The position numbers and the translations under genes are program-made. This document shows positions 1 to 8,053 of a stretch of DNA of 15,155 nucleotides, piece by piece. The notes under the pieces were generated by a model. The model worked only from the letters and a program-made list of their open reading frames with translations. It was not told where the DNA came from and did no database searches. Each line of letters opens with the position of its first letter. The stretch's first letter is position 1. Origin of the DNA: Christensenella sp. UBA3792 (GTDB lineage Bacteria > Bacillota > Clostridia > Christensenellales > CAG-138); contig DFEW01000025.1 of the NCBI GenBank assembly GCA_002369195.1, positions 1-15,155 on the forward strand. Reading direction: 5' to 3'.

Positions 1-65
1 CGGGCTGCCGGGGTCGTCAGCCCCTGCATGATGCAAAAAGTTCTCCGCCCCCGCACCCGAGGCAG

Positions 66-96
66 CAAAAAAGGACGCATCCTGCGATGCGTCCTT
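66..96 (-). terminator. Rho-independent terminator of pckA
   Basis: An 11-bp perfect stem (71-81 pairing with 86-96) has a 4-base loop. On the minus strand it is followed by six T residues (complement of A67-A72). It begins 13 bases past the pckA stop codon, in the right orientation to end that transcript. Confidence 0.9.
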
Positions 97-109
97 CCTG
101 TTTGTGTGC

Positions 110-1708
110 TTATGCCTTCGGACCGGCGGCCTTGATCGCTTCCGGCATGTCGGGATACTTCTGCTCGAAGTTCTTCTGGAACATGGCGGCAAGCTTCTTT
201 GCCTGCGCGTCGTACGCGTCCTTGTCCGCCCAGAGGTTTCTGGGGTTCATGATCTCCTCGGGCACATCCGCGCCGGGCACGCATGCCGGAACGTCGAGGT
301 TGAACACGTCGTTGTGCGTGAACGCGACGTTCTCCTTGGCGTACGCGTCGTTCAGCGCTGCGGTGATCATCGCGCGGGTGTAGCGCAGCTTCATGCGCGG
401 GTTCTTGGTGCCGTCCGGATTGACCGCGGGACCGGAGACCCAGCCGGTGTTGACGAGGTAAACCTTGGTGTTGTACTTCTCGATGCGCTCGCCGAGCATG
501 TTCGCGTAGACCGATGCGCGCAGCGGCATGAACGGCTCGCCGAACAGGGTCGAGAACGTCGGAACCGGCTCGTTGATGCCGATCTCGGTACCGGCGACCT
601 TGGAGGTGAAGCCGGTGACGAACTGGTACATCGCCGCTTCCTTCGAAAGCAGGGAGATGGGCGGAAGCACACCGAACGAGTCGCAGGTCAGGAAGATGAC
701 GACCTTCGGGATGCCGCCGATGCCGGGGATCGCGGCGTTCGGAATGTATTCGACCGGATAGCCGACGCGGCTGTTGATCGCAAGCGACGGATCGGAATAG
801 TCCGGTTCGCGCTTGTCGTTGACGACGACGTTCTCGACGAGCGCGCCGAAGCGAATCGCGCGGTAGATTTCCGGCTGTTCCTCCTCGACGAGGTCGATGC
901 ACTTCGCGTAGCAGCCGCCCTCGATGTTGAAGATGCCCTCATCGTCCCAGCCGTGCTCGTCGTCGCCGATCAGCATGCGGTTCGGGTCCGCGGACAGCGT
1001 CGTTTTGCCGGTGCCGGAAAGGCCGAAGAAGACCGCCGTTTCCTTTGTTTCGGGGTCCATGTTCGCCGAGCAGTGCATCGGCAGCGTGCCTTCCTGCGGG
1101 AGAATGAAGTTCATGGTGGAGAATACGGACTTCTTGATCTCGCCCGCGTAGCGGCTGCCCGCGACGAGGATCATGTGCGCTTCATAGTCGATCATGATCG
1201 CGGCTTCGGAACGCGTGCCGTCGATCTCGGGGCTGCACTTGAAGCCGGGGCATGCGATCAGCGTGTAATCCGGCTCGCCGAAGGACTCGAGCTCCTCCTC
1301 GGTCGGGCGGACGAGCAGGTCGCGGATGAACAGCGCTTCGCTCGCGAGCTCGCAGATGACGCGGAACTTCTTGGCATACTTCTTGTCGGCGCCGGCAAAG
1401 CCGTCGAACACGAACACGTCGCGGCCCTGCAGATACGCAACCATCTTGGACTTGATGGCGTCGAACTTTTCGCGCTTGACCGGCACGTTGACCTTGCCCC
1501 ACGCGATCAGATCATGAACGCCTTCCGAATCCACGATGAACTTGTCCTGCGCGCTTCTTCCGGTGTACTTGCCGGTCTTGACGAGCAGCGCGCCGTTGTC
1601 CATAATCACGCCTTCCTTGCGTTCCAAAGCATGTTCGTACAGTTCCGGAACCGTCAGATTGCGGTAAACCGCCTTCGGATTGATAATGCCGAGAGATTCG
1701 AGATTCAT
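110..1708 (-). CDS. pckA: Phosphoenolpyruvate carboxykinase (ATP)
   Basis: This cytosolic enzyme catalyses oxaloacetate + ATP to PEP + CO2 + ADP, in gluconeogenesis or, in some anaerobes, in the reverse CO2-fixing direction. The 532-residue length is normal for the ATP-dependent family. Visible motifs are the substrate-side RSAQDKF (51-57), the PEPCK-specific stretch around RYAGEIKKSVFSTMN (186-200), the P-loop GLSGTGKTT (229-237) and the metal-binding LIGDDEHGW (246-254). The C-terminal half has typical family segments such as VAGTEIG (371-377). No truncation or frameshift is seen. The ATG is supported by AAGGAG eight bases upstream (complement of 1717-1722). The gene is monocistronic, with its own promoter and terminator, and is divergent from an ABC exporter pair. 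A GTP-type PEPCK is excluded by these motifs. Confidence 0.97.
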   Translation of the reverse strand: MNLESLGIINPKAVYRNLTVPELYEHALERKEGVIMDNGALLVKTGKYTGRSAQDKFIVDSEGVHDLIAWGKVNVPVKREKFDAIKSKMVAYLQGRDVFVFDGFAGADKKYAKKFRVICELASEALFIRDLLVRPTEEELESFGEPDYTLIACPGFKCSPEIDGTRSEAAIMIDYEAHMILVAGSRYAGEIKKSVFSTMNFILPQEGTLPMHCSANMDPETKETAVFFGLSGTGKTTLSADPNRMLIGDDEHGWDDEGIFNIEGGCYAKCIDLVEEEQPEIYRAIRFGALVENVVVNDKREPDYSDPSLAINSRVGYPVEYIPNAAIPGIGGIPKVVIFLTCDSFGVLPPISLLSKEAAMYQFVTGFTSKVAGTEIGINEPVPTFSTLFGEPFMPLRASVYANMLGERIEKYNTKVYLVNTGWVSGPAVNPDGTKNPRMKLRYTRAMITAALNDAYAKENVAFTHNDVFNLDVPACVPGADVPEEIMNPRNLWADKDAYDAQAKKLAAMFQKNFEQKYPDMPEAIKAAGPKA

Positions 1709-1776
1709 ATCGTTTGCTCCTTTTTTTGTAATATTGTCGGTTCGGTCCGGCGCAAGTGTCCCTTCCTCCCCATCAT
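1705..1776 (-). CDS. Possible 23-codon upstream ORF in the pckA leader
   Basis: A short frame begins ATGATGGGG at 1776 and ends in TGA (1707-1705), which overlaps the pckA start codon as ATGA. The deduced peptide is basic: MMGRKGHLRRTEP and so on, 23 residues. Its first base is the seventh after the predicted -10 box, so it could sit at the very 5' end of the mRNA. It has no ribosome binding site of its own and no regulatory codon run. It may be chance; whether it is translated cannot be told from sequence. Confidence 0.25.
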   Translation of the reverse strand: MMGRKGHLRRTEPTILQKKEQTI

Positions 1777-1782
1777 AGTTTC

Positions 1783-1811
1783 AGTATACTCCATCCCCCG
1801 CGCGAATGCAA
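1783..1811 (-). promoter_or_regulatory. Predicted sigma-A promoter of pckA
   Basis: On the minus strand, TTGCAT (1811-1806) and TATACT (1788-1783) are separated by 17 bases. The -10 box matches 5 of 6 and the -35 box 3 of 6. Transcription would start near 1776, giving a leader of about 68 bases before the pckA ATG. No clear operator or riboswitch fold was seen in that leader. Confidence 0.6.
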
Positions 1812-1901
1812 GAAGAATCGAAGCGCGAACGGCGTTTTTTCCGGCAGCGGCGGCATTTTCCCGAAGCGGCGCGTTCTGTTTCCATCGGACACAAAAGGCA
1901 C

Positions 1902-1929
1902 TTGCTTTTTTCCGGTTCTCTATTATAAT
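1902..1929 (+). promoter_or_regulatory. Predicted promoter of the first ABC exporter pair
   Basis: A perfect TATAAT lies at 1924-1929, with TTGCTT 16 bases upstream at 1902-1907. Transcription would start near 1936, leaving a leader of about 30 bases that contains AAGGAG at 1952-1957. The roughly 90 bases between this and the divergent pckA promoter (1812-1901) show no convincing operator; there is only a 7-base direct repeat, CGAAGCG. Confidence 0.65.
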
Positions 1930-1965
1930 AGGCAGTAAGAATCTTCCGCATAAGGAGCAACCGCT

Positions 1966-3738
1966 TTGATTTTCGGAAAGCACATCAACCGATACTACCT
2001 CAAATATGCGCCGCAGCTGCTGCTCGGCGCGATCGCGCTGATCCTCGTCGACTACGTGCAGCTGATCATTCCGGAGCTGTACCGGATGCTGATCAACGGC
2101 CTCAACGAGGGTCACGTTCTGTACCGCGGCGCCGACGTGCCGTTCAACACGGCGTTTCTGCTGGATCGCATCTGCCTTCCCATCGTGAACGTGGTATGCG
2201 TCATGGTGGTCGGGCGGTTCCTCTGGCGCGTCTGCTTCTTCGGCTCGGCGATCCGCGTGGAAACGGACCTGCGCATCAAGATGTTCGACCACTGCAAGGA
2301 CCTTTCGCGCGAGTATTACCAGCTCAACAAGGTCGGCAATCTGATGAGTCTGTTCACCAACGACCTCGACACGATTCAGGAATGCTTCGGCGACGGGCTT
2401 CTGATGTTCTTCGACGCGCTGTTTCTCGGCATCCTCGCGTTCGTCAAGATGTGGCGCATGGACGTCGGCTTGACGCTGCTGACGCTGATCCCGCTCGGGC
2501 TGATCCTGCTGATCGGCACCGTGATGGGCAAGACGATGATGAAGAAGTGGGAGGTGCGCCAGCAGGCGTTCTCGAACCTGTCCGACTTCTCGCAGGAGAC
2601 GTTCTCCGGCTACGCGGTCGTCAAGGCGTTCGTCAAGGAGCTCGTGCAGCTGAAGTCGTTCCGCAAGCTGAACGTGGAGAACGAGGACACGAACGTCGAC
2701 TACACGCGCGTCTCCACGCTGATGCATGTGTGCATCGTGCTGCTGGTCGAGACGGTCATCTGCGTGATCCTCGGCTACGGCGGCTACCTCGTCTATCGCA
2801 AGCAGTTCAACGCCGGACAGCTCGTGGAATACATCGCGTACTTCCAGTCGGTCGTGTGGCCGGTCATGGCGGTCTCGATGCTGATCGAAAAGTCCGCGCG
2901 CGGCAAGGCGTCGATGAACCGCATCGGCGCGCTTTTGGAGGCGCCGATCGTCGTGCACGATGCGCCGGGCGCCGTTGACCTCGATGAAATCAAGGGAAAA
3001 ATCGAGTTTCGCGACCTGTCCTTCCGTTATCCGGACGGCGAGTTCGACGCGCTGGAGCACGTCTCGTTCACGATCGAGCCGGGCGAAAGCGTGGGGCTGA
3101 TCGGCAAGACCGGCGCGGGCAAGACGACGATCGTCGATCTCATTCTGCGCACCTACAACGTGCCGAAGGGAACGCTGTTCATCGACGGACACGACGTGAC
3201 GGACGTGACGATCCGCTCGGTGCGCGACGGCTGCGCGTACGTGCCGCAGGACAATTTCCTGTTCTCGGACACGATCGCGAACAACATCAACTTCGCTTAC
3301 GACGACCTCGACGAGCAGGCGATCGAGCAGGCGGCGATGCTGTCCGATGTGCACGACAACATCGTCGATTTCCGCGACGGCTATCAGACGATCCTCGGCG
3401 AGCGCGGCGTGACCGTTTCCGGCGGGCAGAAGCAGCGCATTTCGATCGCGCGCGCGCTGATGAAGAACGCGCCGATCCTGATCCTCGACGACTCCGTTTC
3501 CGCCGTCGACACGGACACCGAAAAGGTCATTCTGAAAAACCTTCGCGAGAACCGCGCGGGCAAGACGACGATCCTGATCGCGCACCGCATCTCGACGGTC
3601 CGCGGACTCGACAAGCTGATCTTTACCGAGGACGGACGCGTGGTTGCGGTCGGCAGTCACGAGGAACTCATCAGGACCTGCCCCTCCTATGCGCGCATGG
3701 TCGAACTGCAGCGGCTTGAAGAAGCCGCGGACGCGTAA
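1966..3738 (+). CDS. ABC exporter half-transporter, degenerate-site subunit (pair 1)
   Basis: This is a membrane export subunit with an N-terminal six-helix domain (about residues 15-305) fused to an ATPase domain (about 345-590). Visible motifs are Walker A GKTGAGKTT (380-388), Q-loop Q428, signature VSGGQ (484-488), Walker B ILILDD (504-509) and switch histidine H540. The residue after Walker B is Asp509, not the catalytic Glu, which marks the degenerate half of a heterodimeric exporter of the BmrCD/LmrCD/TM287-288 type. The start is TTG, chosen because AAGGAG lies eight bases upstream and no better start precedes the first helix. The partner gene begins 13 bases downstream. The substrate (drug, lipid or peptide) cannot be read from the sequence. 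The length of 590 matches BmrC-like subunits. Confidence 0.92.
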   Translation: MIFGKHINRYYLKYAPQLLLGAIALILVDYVQLIIPELYRMLINGLNEGHVLYRGADVPFNTAFLLDRICLPIVNVVCVMVVGRFLWRVCFFGSAIRVETDLRIKMFDHCKDLSREYYQLNKVGNLMSLFTNDLDTIQECFGDGLLMFFDALFLGILAFVKMWRMDVGLTLLTLIPLGLILLIGTVMGKTMMKKWEVRQQAFSNLSDFSQETFSGYAVVKAFVKELVQLKSFRKLNVENEDTNVDYTRVSTLMHVCIVLLVETVICVILGYGGYLVYRKQFNAGQLVEYIAYFQSVVWPVMAVSMLIEKSARGKASMNRIGALLEAPIVVHDAPGAVDLDEIKGKIEFRDLSFRYPDGEFDALEHVSFTIEPGESVGLIGKTGAGKTTIVDLILRTYNVPKGTLFIDGHDVTDVTIRSVRDGCAYVPQDNFLFSDTIANNINFAYDDLDEQAIEQAAMLSDVHDNIVDFRDGYQTILGERGVTVSGGQKQRISIARALMKNAPILILDDSVSAVDTDTEKVILKNLRENRAGKTTILIAHRISTVRGLDKLIFTEDGRVVAVGSHEELIRTCPSYARMVELQRLEEAADA

Positions 3739-3751
3739 GGAGGTGACGGAC

Positions 3752-5650
3752 ATGCACGACTATTATCCTCTGCTTCTGGTGGGCGGCATTCTGGGTCTGA
3801 TTTCCGTCGTTCTGATCGTCGCGTTCGCCATGATCAAGGACAAAAAGCAGGCGATCGGCTTCGACCGCCACATGAAGGACGGCGAGATCGTCCGGCGGCT
3901 GATGAAGTACGCAAAGCCGTATGCGGGCCGGTTCGTCTTTGTCGGCTTCACGGTGCTGTTCGGCATCGCGTACGACGTCATTTCCCCGATGCTGATCGGC
4001 AAAATCACCGGTCTCATCAAGGACGATTTCGAGCTGAAGCCGCTGTTTACGCTGGTGGCGATCTATGCGGGCATCCTGATCGTGTCGATGGTCTGCACCT
4101 ACATTCAGGCGATCGTGCTGCAGAAGGTCGGACAGAAGATCATCTCCGGCATGCGCGAGGACCTGTTCACGCATATCGAGTCGCTCTCGCACGAGCAGAT
4201 GAATGAGATGCCGGTCGGCAAGCTCGTCACGCGCGTCACGAACGACACGAACGCGATCTCGCTGATGTTCACCTCGCTGCTGGTCAACCTCGTCAAGAAC
4301 ATTTTCGTGATCTTCGGCGTGCTCGGCGCGATGATCGCGCTGAACTACGAACTCACGCTGATGGTGCTGTGCTTCGTGCCGTTCATCGTGCTGTTCTCGA
4401 TCATCTTCCGCAAGTTCGCGAGACGCGCCTACCGCCGCGTCAAGGACCGCACGACCGATATCAACACGTACCTCTCCGAGAACCTTTCCGGCATCAAGAT
4501 CACGCAGATCTTCAACCGCGAAACCGAAAAGCTGCGCGACTTTACGGACAAGAGCAACAAGCTCGGCAAGGCGAAGCGCGAGCAGATTCTCGTGTTCGGC
4601 ATCTTCCGCCCGCTCGTGTACATGCTGTACATCAGCTCGGTGCTGTGCCTGTTCTTCCTCGGCGGCAAGGGGTATCTCGACGGCACGACGTTCCTCGGAC
4701 AGACGCTGGAGGTCAGCACGATCGTCAGCTTCTATATGTACATCAACAAGTTCTTCAACCCGATTCAGAACCTTGCGGAGCAGTTCAACTGGCTGCAGTC
4801 CGCGTTCGCTTCCGCCGAGAAGGTCTTTACGATCATGGACATCGAGCCGAAGATCGTCGACGCGCCGGACGCGATCGAGCTGGAGAACGTCCGCGGCGAG
4901 ATCGAGTTTAAGAATGTCTGGTTCAGCTATCTGCCGGGCGAATGGGTCTTAAAGGGCGTTTCGTTCCATGTGAATCCGAAGGATACCGTGGCGTTCGTCG
5001 GACCGACCGGCTCCGGCAAGACCACGATCCTCTCGCTGATCTGCCGCAACTACGAGTTCCAGAAGGGCGAGATCCTGATCGACGGCATCGACATCCGCAA
5101 GATCAAGATCGCATCGCTGCGCAGGCACTTCGGACAGATGCTGCAGGACGTTTTCCTGTTCTCCGGCACGATCCGCAGCAACATCCTGCTCGGTCTTGAA
5201 GGCGTCGACGACGCACAGATCGACGCGGCCTGCCGCTACGTCAACGCGGATCACTTCATCAACCGTCTCGAAGGCGGGCTCGACGAGGTCGTGCGCGAGC
5301 GCGGCAACAACTTCTCCGCCGGACAGCGGCAGCTGCTGAGCTTCGCAAGAACGATCATCCATAAGCCGGCGGTCATGATCCTCGACGAGGCGACCGCGAA
5401 CATCGACACCGAGACCGAGGTGCTGATTCAGGATTCGCTCGAAAAGATGATGAACATCGGCACGATGTTGATCGTCGCGCACCGCCTGTCCACGATTCAG
5501 CACGCGGACAACATCCTCGTGCTGAACAAGGGCGAGATCGTCGAGCAGGGCAACCATCAGACGCTGCTCGAACAGAAGGGCAAGTACTACGCGCTCTATA
5601 CGCTGCAGTTCGAAAAGGAACGCCTCAAGCAGCAGGAGCAGCGGGCATAA
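3752..5650 (+). CDS. ABC exporter half-transporter, catalytic subunit (pair 1)
   Basis: This is the partner of the preceding subunit: an exporter domain plus an ATPase domain, 632 residues. Motifs are Walker A GPTGSGKTT (417-425), Q465, an altered signature FSAGQ (521-525), Walker B MILDE with catalytic Glu546, and H577. The canonical Walker B combined with the off-consensus signature complements the first subunit, so one full and one degenerate ATP site are expected. An extra hydrophobic segment (about residues 6-28) precedes the usual transmembrane domain, adding a probable seventh helix. The ATG at 3752 is chosen over an upstream in-frame start at 3644 because AAGGAGGTGA (3737-3746), a near-perfect ribosome binding site, lies just before it. 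The upstream start would overlap the first gene by 95 bases. A terminator follows. Confidence 0.93.
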   Translation: MHDYYPLLLVGGILGLISVVLIVAFAMIKDKKQAIGFDRHMKDGEIVRRLMKYAKPYAGRFVFVGFTVLFGIAYDVISPMLIGKITGLIKDDFELKPLFTLVAIYAGILIVSMVCTYIQAIVLQKVGQKIISGMREDLFTHIESLSHEQMNEMPVGKLVTRVTNDTNAISLMFTSLLVNLVKNIFVIFGVLGAMIALNYELTLMVLCFVPFIVLFSIIFRKFARRAYRRVKDRTTDINTYLSENLSGIKITQIFNRETEKLRDFTDKSNKLGKAKREQILVFGIFRPLVYMLYISSVLCLFFLGGKGYLDGTTFLGQTLEVSTIVSFYMYINKFFNPIQNLAEQFNWLQSAFASAEKVFTIMDIEPKIVDAPDAIELENVRGEIEFKNVWFSYLPGEWVLKGVSFHVNPKDTVAFVGPTGSGKTTILSLICRNYEFQKGEILIDGIDIRKIKIASLRRHFGQMLQDVFLFSGTIRSNILLGLEGVDDAQIDAACRYVNADHFINRLEGGLDEVVRERGNNFSAGQRQLLSFARTIIHKPAVMILDEATANIDTETEVLIQDSLEKMMNIGTMLIVAHRLSTIQHADNILVLNKGEIVEQGNHQTLLEQKGKYYALYTLQFEKERLKQQEQRA

Positions 5651-5661
5651 CCCGATAAAAC

Positions 5662-5699
5662 AAGAGCATTCTTCAAAACGCGAAGAATGCTCTTTTTTT
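5662..5699 (+). terminator. Strong terminator between convergent genes, probably bidirectional
   Basis: A 13-bp perfect stem (5662-5674 pairing with 5682-5694) has a 7-base loop and is followed on the plus strand by seven T residues (5693-5699). It begins 12 bases after the second exporter gene. On the minus strand the same hairpin is followed by TTGTTTTAT, so it can also end the converging membrane protein gene, whose stop is at 5721. Confidence 0.93.
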
Positions 5700-5720
5700 G
5701 TTCTGCGGCTGCCGGACCGT

Positions 5721-6614
5721 CTACTCCTGCGAGATCTCCTGCCTGAGGCACTCCTTCATATAGAGGATGCAGTATTCCTCGAAGGTGTCCTCGTCCTCGG
5801 CGCTGTTCAGCATGGCGCGCAGCGCGCGGTAGGGGATCACGATGTCGCCGGTGCGGTCGAGACGGCTGTTGGTCGCCGCCATGTGCATGATGACGTCGCG
5901 CATGTCCTTGGCGTCGTACGCTTCGAGGAAGGACTTGCCCGCCTTGCTGCGGTAGCGCTCGCGCGAGGCGTTGTGCAGGATGCGCAGCACGAACGCGATG
6001 CCGTAGGTGATCGGCAGAAAGCTGACCATCGAGATCCACGGCGGGATGCGCGTCAGAAAGCCGTAAAAGTCGTTCCAGCCGCCGCGTTCCTCGCCGACGA
6101 CGCGCACGAGCGTGTAGTAGATGCACGCGTACAGGAACACCGGAATCAGGCAGAGGAAGGTCGCTTTGCGCGGGATATGAAGGTCCTTTAACACAAAGCA
6201 GAACGTGACGATCGAAAGGATCGGACAGAGCCCGTGCAGGAAGAACCGCGAGCCGGTGAAGATCAGCACGAAGCCCTTGACCGGCGCGAGCACGAACAGC
6301 GAGACGAGGAACGTCAGCGACAGCGCGGTCGTGGTGACGAACAGCGTCGTCACGATCCAGTCGGGCAGGCGGAAGTACTGCTTTCGAAGCCCGTCGATCG
6401 CGTACGGCAGCGCCAGAAACATGGCGACGCCCATCAGAATATTCGAGTTGACCGTGAACATGCAGAACGTCTGGATGCCCATGTGGTCGAAATTCTCGTC
6501 CTCCAGCGTCGTGAGGTTCATCACCACGCCGACGCACACGCAGATCACGACCGCCGCCGAAAACGCCAGCGTCAGGATGCACTTGTTTCGATTCGTTTTC
6601 TGTATGCGGTTCAT
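5721..6614 (-). CDS. Six-helix integral membrane protein, possibly Pr6Pr family
   Basis: This is a 297-residue membrane protein of unknown function. Six hydrophobic segments are visible at about 11-33, 49-70, 86-110, 125-142, 150-170 and 193-212. They are followed by a hydrophilic tail of about 85 residues (213-297) that is basic at first and then acidic. The Lys/Arg-rich N-terminus and even helix number place both ends in the cytoplasm. The FTVNSNIL stretch at 53-60 and the helix layout resemble the Pr6Pr family of uncharacterised bacterial membrane proteins, but that match is by eye only. The ATG is supported by GGGAGGG seven bases upstream. The gene stands alone, with a near-consensus promoter and a terminator shared with the converging exporter pair. 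Confidence 0.8.
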   Translation of the reverse strand: MNRIQKTNRNKCILTLAFSAAVVICVCVGVVMNLTTLEDENFDHMGIQTFCMFTVNSNILMGVAMFLALPYAIDGLRKQYFRLPDWIVTTLFVTTTALSLTFLVSLFVLAPVKGFVLIFTGSRFFLHGLCPILSIVTFCFVLKDLHIPRKATFLCLIPVFLYACIYYTLVRVVGEERGGWNDFYGFLTRIPPWISMVSFLPITYGIAFVLRILHNASRERYRSKAGKSFLEAYDAKDMRDVIMHMAATNSRLDRTGDIVIPYRALRAMLNSAEDEDTFEEYCILYMKECLRQEISQE

Positions 6615-6657
6615 GCTACCCTCCCATGCGCAAAAAAGGACACATCGCTACAGATAT

Positions 6658-6686
6658 ATCATATAGAAAAGTCCGGTTCGTGTCAA
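6658..6686 (-). promoter_or_regulatory. Near-consensus sigma-A promoter of the membrane protein gene
   Basis: On the minus strand a perfect TTGACA (6686-6681) and TATGAT (6663-6658, 5 of 6) are separated by exactly 17 bases. Transcription would start near 6651, giving a leader of about 37 bases. It is the best-scoring promoter in the window and suggests steady expression. Confidence 0.85.
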
Positions 6687-6761
6687 GGATTCGTCTGTTT
6701 TTTCGAATCCGCCCGAATTCCTGCGAACTGCAAAGACGGTGTAGCAATTTGCCAATCGATA

Positions 6762-6770
6762 TGATATAAT
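6762..6770 (+). promoter_or_regulatory. Extended -10 promoter of the GH3/transpeptidase/ABC operon
   Basis: TGATATAAT is an extended -10 element with a perfect TATAAT at 6765-6770. No good -35 box lies 16-18 bases upstream. The ATG of the first gene begins at the seventh base after the box, where transcription should start, so the mRNA would have no leader. A competing pair, TTGCCA (6749-6754) with TATTAT (6773-6778), would start inside the gene and is less likely. Confidence 0.65.
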
Positions 6771-6776
6771 GCTATT

Positions 6777-8036
6777 ATGAAAAGAGTTTGTTGTCTTCTG
6801 CTGATCGCGCTGTGCCTGCTCGGCTGCGTGCGCGACACGGACGCGCCCGTCGTGCTCGTGCCCTCGCCCGAGGCGCCGCACTCCGCCGTGCCGACCGCCG
6901 CCGCGACGGACACGCCCGCGCCGACCGAAGCGATAACGGAGGAACCGACCGCGGCGCCGACCCCGACGCCGGAGCCGACGGCGGAGGACCGCCTGCGCGC
7001 ATACATCGCGGCGATGCCGGTCGAGGACAAGATCGGTCAGCTTTGCATGTTCGGCTTTTCCGGCACCAAGACGATCAGCTCGGAATTCAAAACGATCCTG
7101 CAAACGTACCGGATCGGCAACGTGATCCTCTACGGGCAGAACATCGCGCGGACGAATTCGGACGGCGGCTTCACGCAATGCCGCGCGCTTTCCGACAGCG
7201 TGCGCGAGGCGAGCCGTTCCGAAATCCCGCTGCTGATCAGCACGGACGTCGAAGGCGGCAGTGTGACGCGCTTCAAATGGAAAAAAACGCTGCTGAGCGC
7301 GCGCTCGCTCGGCACAAAGAACGATCCGGAGCGCGCTGAAGAGCAGTTTCTGTACATCGCGGAAGGGCTGCTGCGCGCGGGCATCAACACGAATCTCGCG
7401 CCCTGCCTTGACATCTGTGTCGAGCCGGAGGACAGCTTCCTCGGCAAGCGCATCATCTCCGCGGACAAGGATGTTGCGGGGCGGATCGGGCTTGCGTGCA
7501 TCGACGGTCTGCACGAGGGCGGCTGCCTTTCGATCGTCAAGCATTTTCCGGGACACGGCGCGACGAACACCGACTCGCACGATGCGACGCCGGTGGTTAA
7601 AAAATCGCTGGACGCGCTCTCGCTCTATGAGCTTTCGCCGTTTGCGCAGGCGCTCTCGGCGGCGGACGGCGTGATGGTCGCGCACATTTCATACCCGAAG
7701 ATCGACGACGAACACATCGCGAGCCAGTCGGAGGTGTTCATCACCGAGATTCTGCGCGGATCGTTTCACTTCGACGGCATCGTCATGAGCGACGATTTCC
7801 GCATGGCGGGGCTGCGAAAGCAGACGTCGCTGAAGGATGCCGCGGTGCAGTTCATCCGCGCCGGCGGCGACCTGATCCTGTGCGGTGCGAACCACTCGTA
7901 CCAGAAGCAGATCCTCGAAGGGCTGTACGAGGCGGTCGAGCGCGGCGCGCTCACCGAGGAACGGCTCAACGAAAGCGTATATCGGATCCTGTCCGCGAAG
8001 ATTCGCGTCACGGGATGGGATCCGTTCGAAAATTGA
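6777..8036 (+). CDS. GH3 beta-N-acetylhexosaminidase lipoprotein (NagZ type)
   Basis: This is a glycosidase expected to remove N-acetylglucosamine from muropeptides or peptidoglycan fragments outside the membrane. The lipoprotein signal ends in LLGC with lipidated Cys17. A Thr/Pro/Glu-rich linker (about 30-70) precedes the catalytic domain (about 72-415). Family motifs are KHFPGHG (255-261), the DSH of the general acid/base loop (266-268), and SDD (338-340) with Asp339 as probable nucleophile. The GINTNLAPCLDI stretch (202-213) is also typical. The domain lacks the C-terminal GH3 sandwich, as in short NagZ proteins. There is no ribosome binding site; the ATG lies directly at the predicted transcription start. 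It is kept because no in-frame downstream start would preserve the signal peptide. First gene of the six-gene cluster. Confidence 0.9.
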   Translation: MKRVCCLLLIALCLLGCVRDTDAPVVLVPSPEAPHSAVPTAAATDTPAPTEAITEEPTAAPTPTPEPTAEDRLRAYIAAMPVEDKIGQLCMFGFSGTKTISSEFKTILQTYRIGNVILYGQNIARTNSDGGFTQCRALSDSVREASRSEIPLLISTDVEGGSVTRFKWKKTLLSARSLGTKNDPERAEEQFLYIAEGLLRAGINTNLAPCLDICVEPEDSFLGKRIISADKDVAGRIGLACIDGLHEGGCLSIVKHFPGHGATNTDSHDATPVVKKSLDALSLYELSPFAQALSAADGVMVAHISYPKIDDEHIASQSEVFITEILRGSFHFDGIVMSDDFRMAGLRKQTSLKDAAVQFIRAGGDLILCGANHSYQKQILEGLYEAVERGALTEERLNESVYRILSAKIRVTGWDPFEN

Positions 8037-8053
8037 CGGACAGAGAGGTAAGT

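Noticed and set aside
2..23. Small hairpin GGGCTG/CAGCCC at the left edge
   Set aside because: Six pairs with a 10-base loop and no T-run on either strand, so not a terminator; no other role can be supported.
104..1969. A 621-codon plus-strand frame antisense to pckA
   Set aside because: The pckA reading has complete family motifs, promoter and terminator; this frame is a low-complexity Arg/Val/Asp shadow.
3644..3751. Longer start for the second ABC gene
   Set aside because: It would overlap the preceding gene by 95 bases and has no ribosome binding site, while the ATG at 3752 has a near-perfect one.
1705..3753. A 682-codon minus-strand frame antisense to the first ABC gene
   Set aside because: Composition is that of a shadow frame and the opposite strand codes for a clear ABC subunit. 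Only its last 23 codons, in the pckA leader, were kept as a tentative upstream ORF.
6749..6778. Alternative promoter TTGCCA-18-TATTAT for the GH3 operon
   Set aside because: It would start transcription inside the gene after its ATG and lose the signal peptide; the extended -10 at 6762-6770 fits better.
7880..8053. Longer start for the UPF0371 gene
   Set aside because: It would overlap the GH3 gene by 157 bases, and the added residues are Arg-rich and unlike the family N-terminus.
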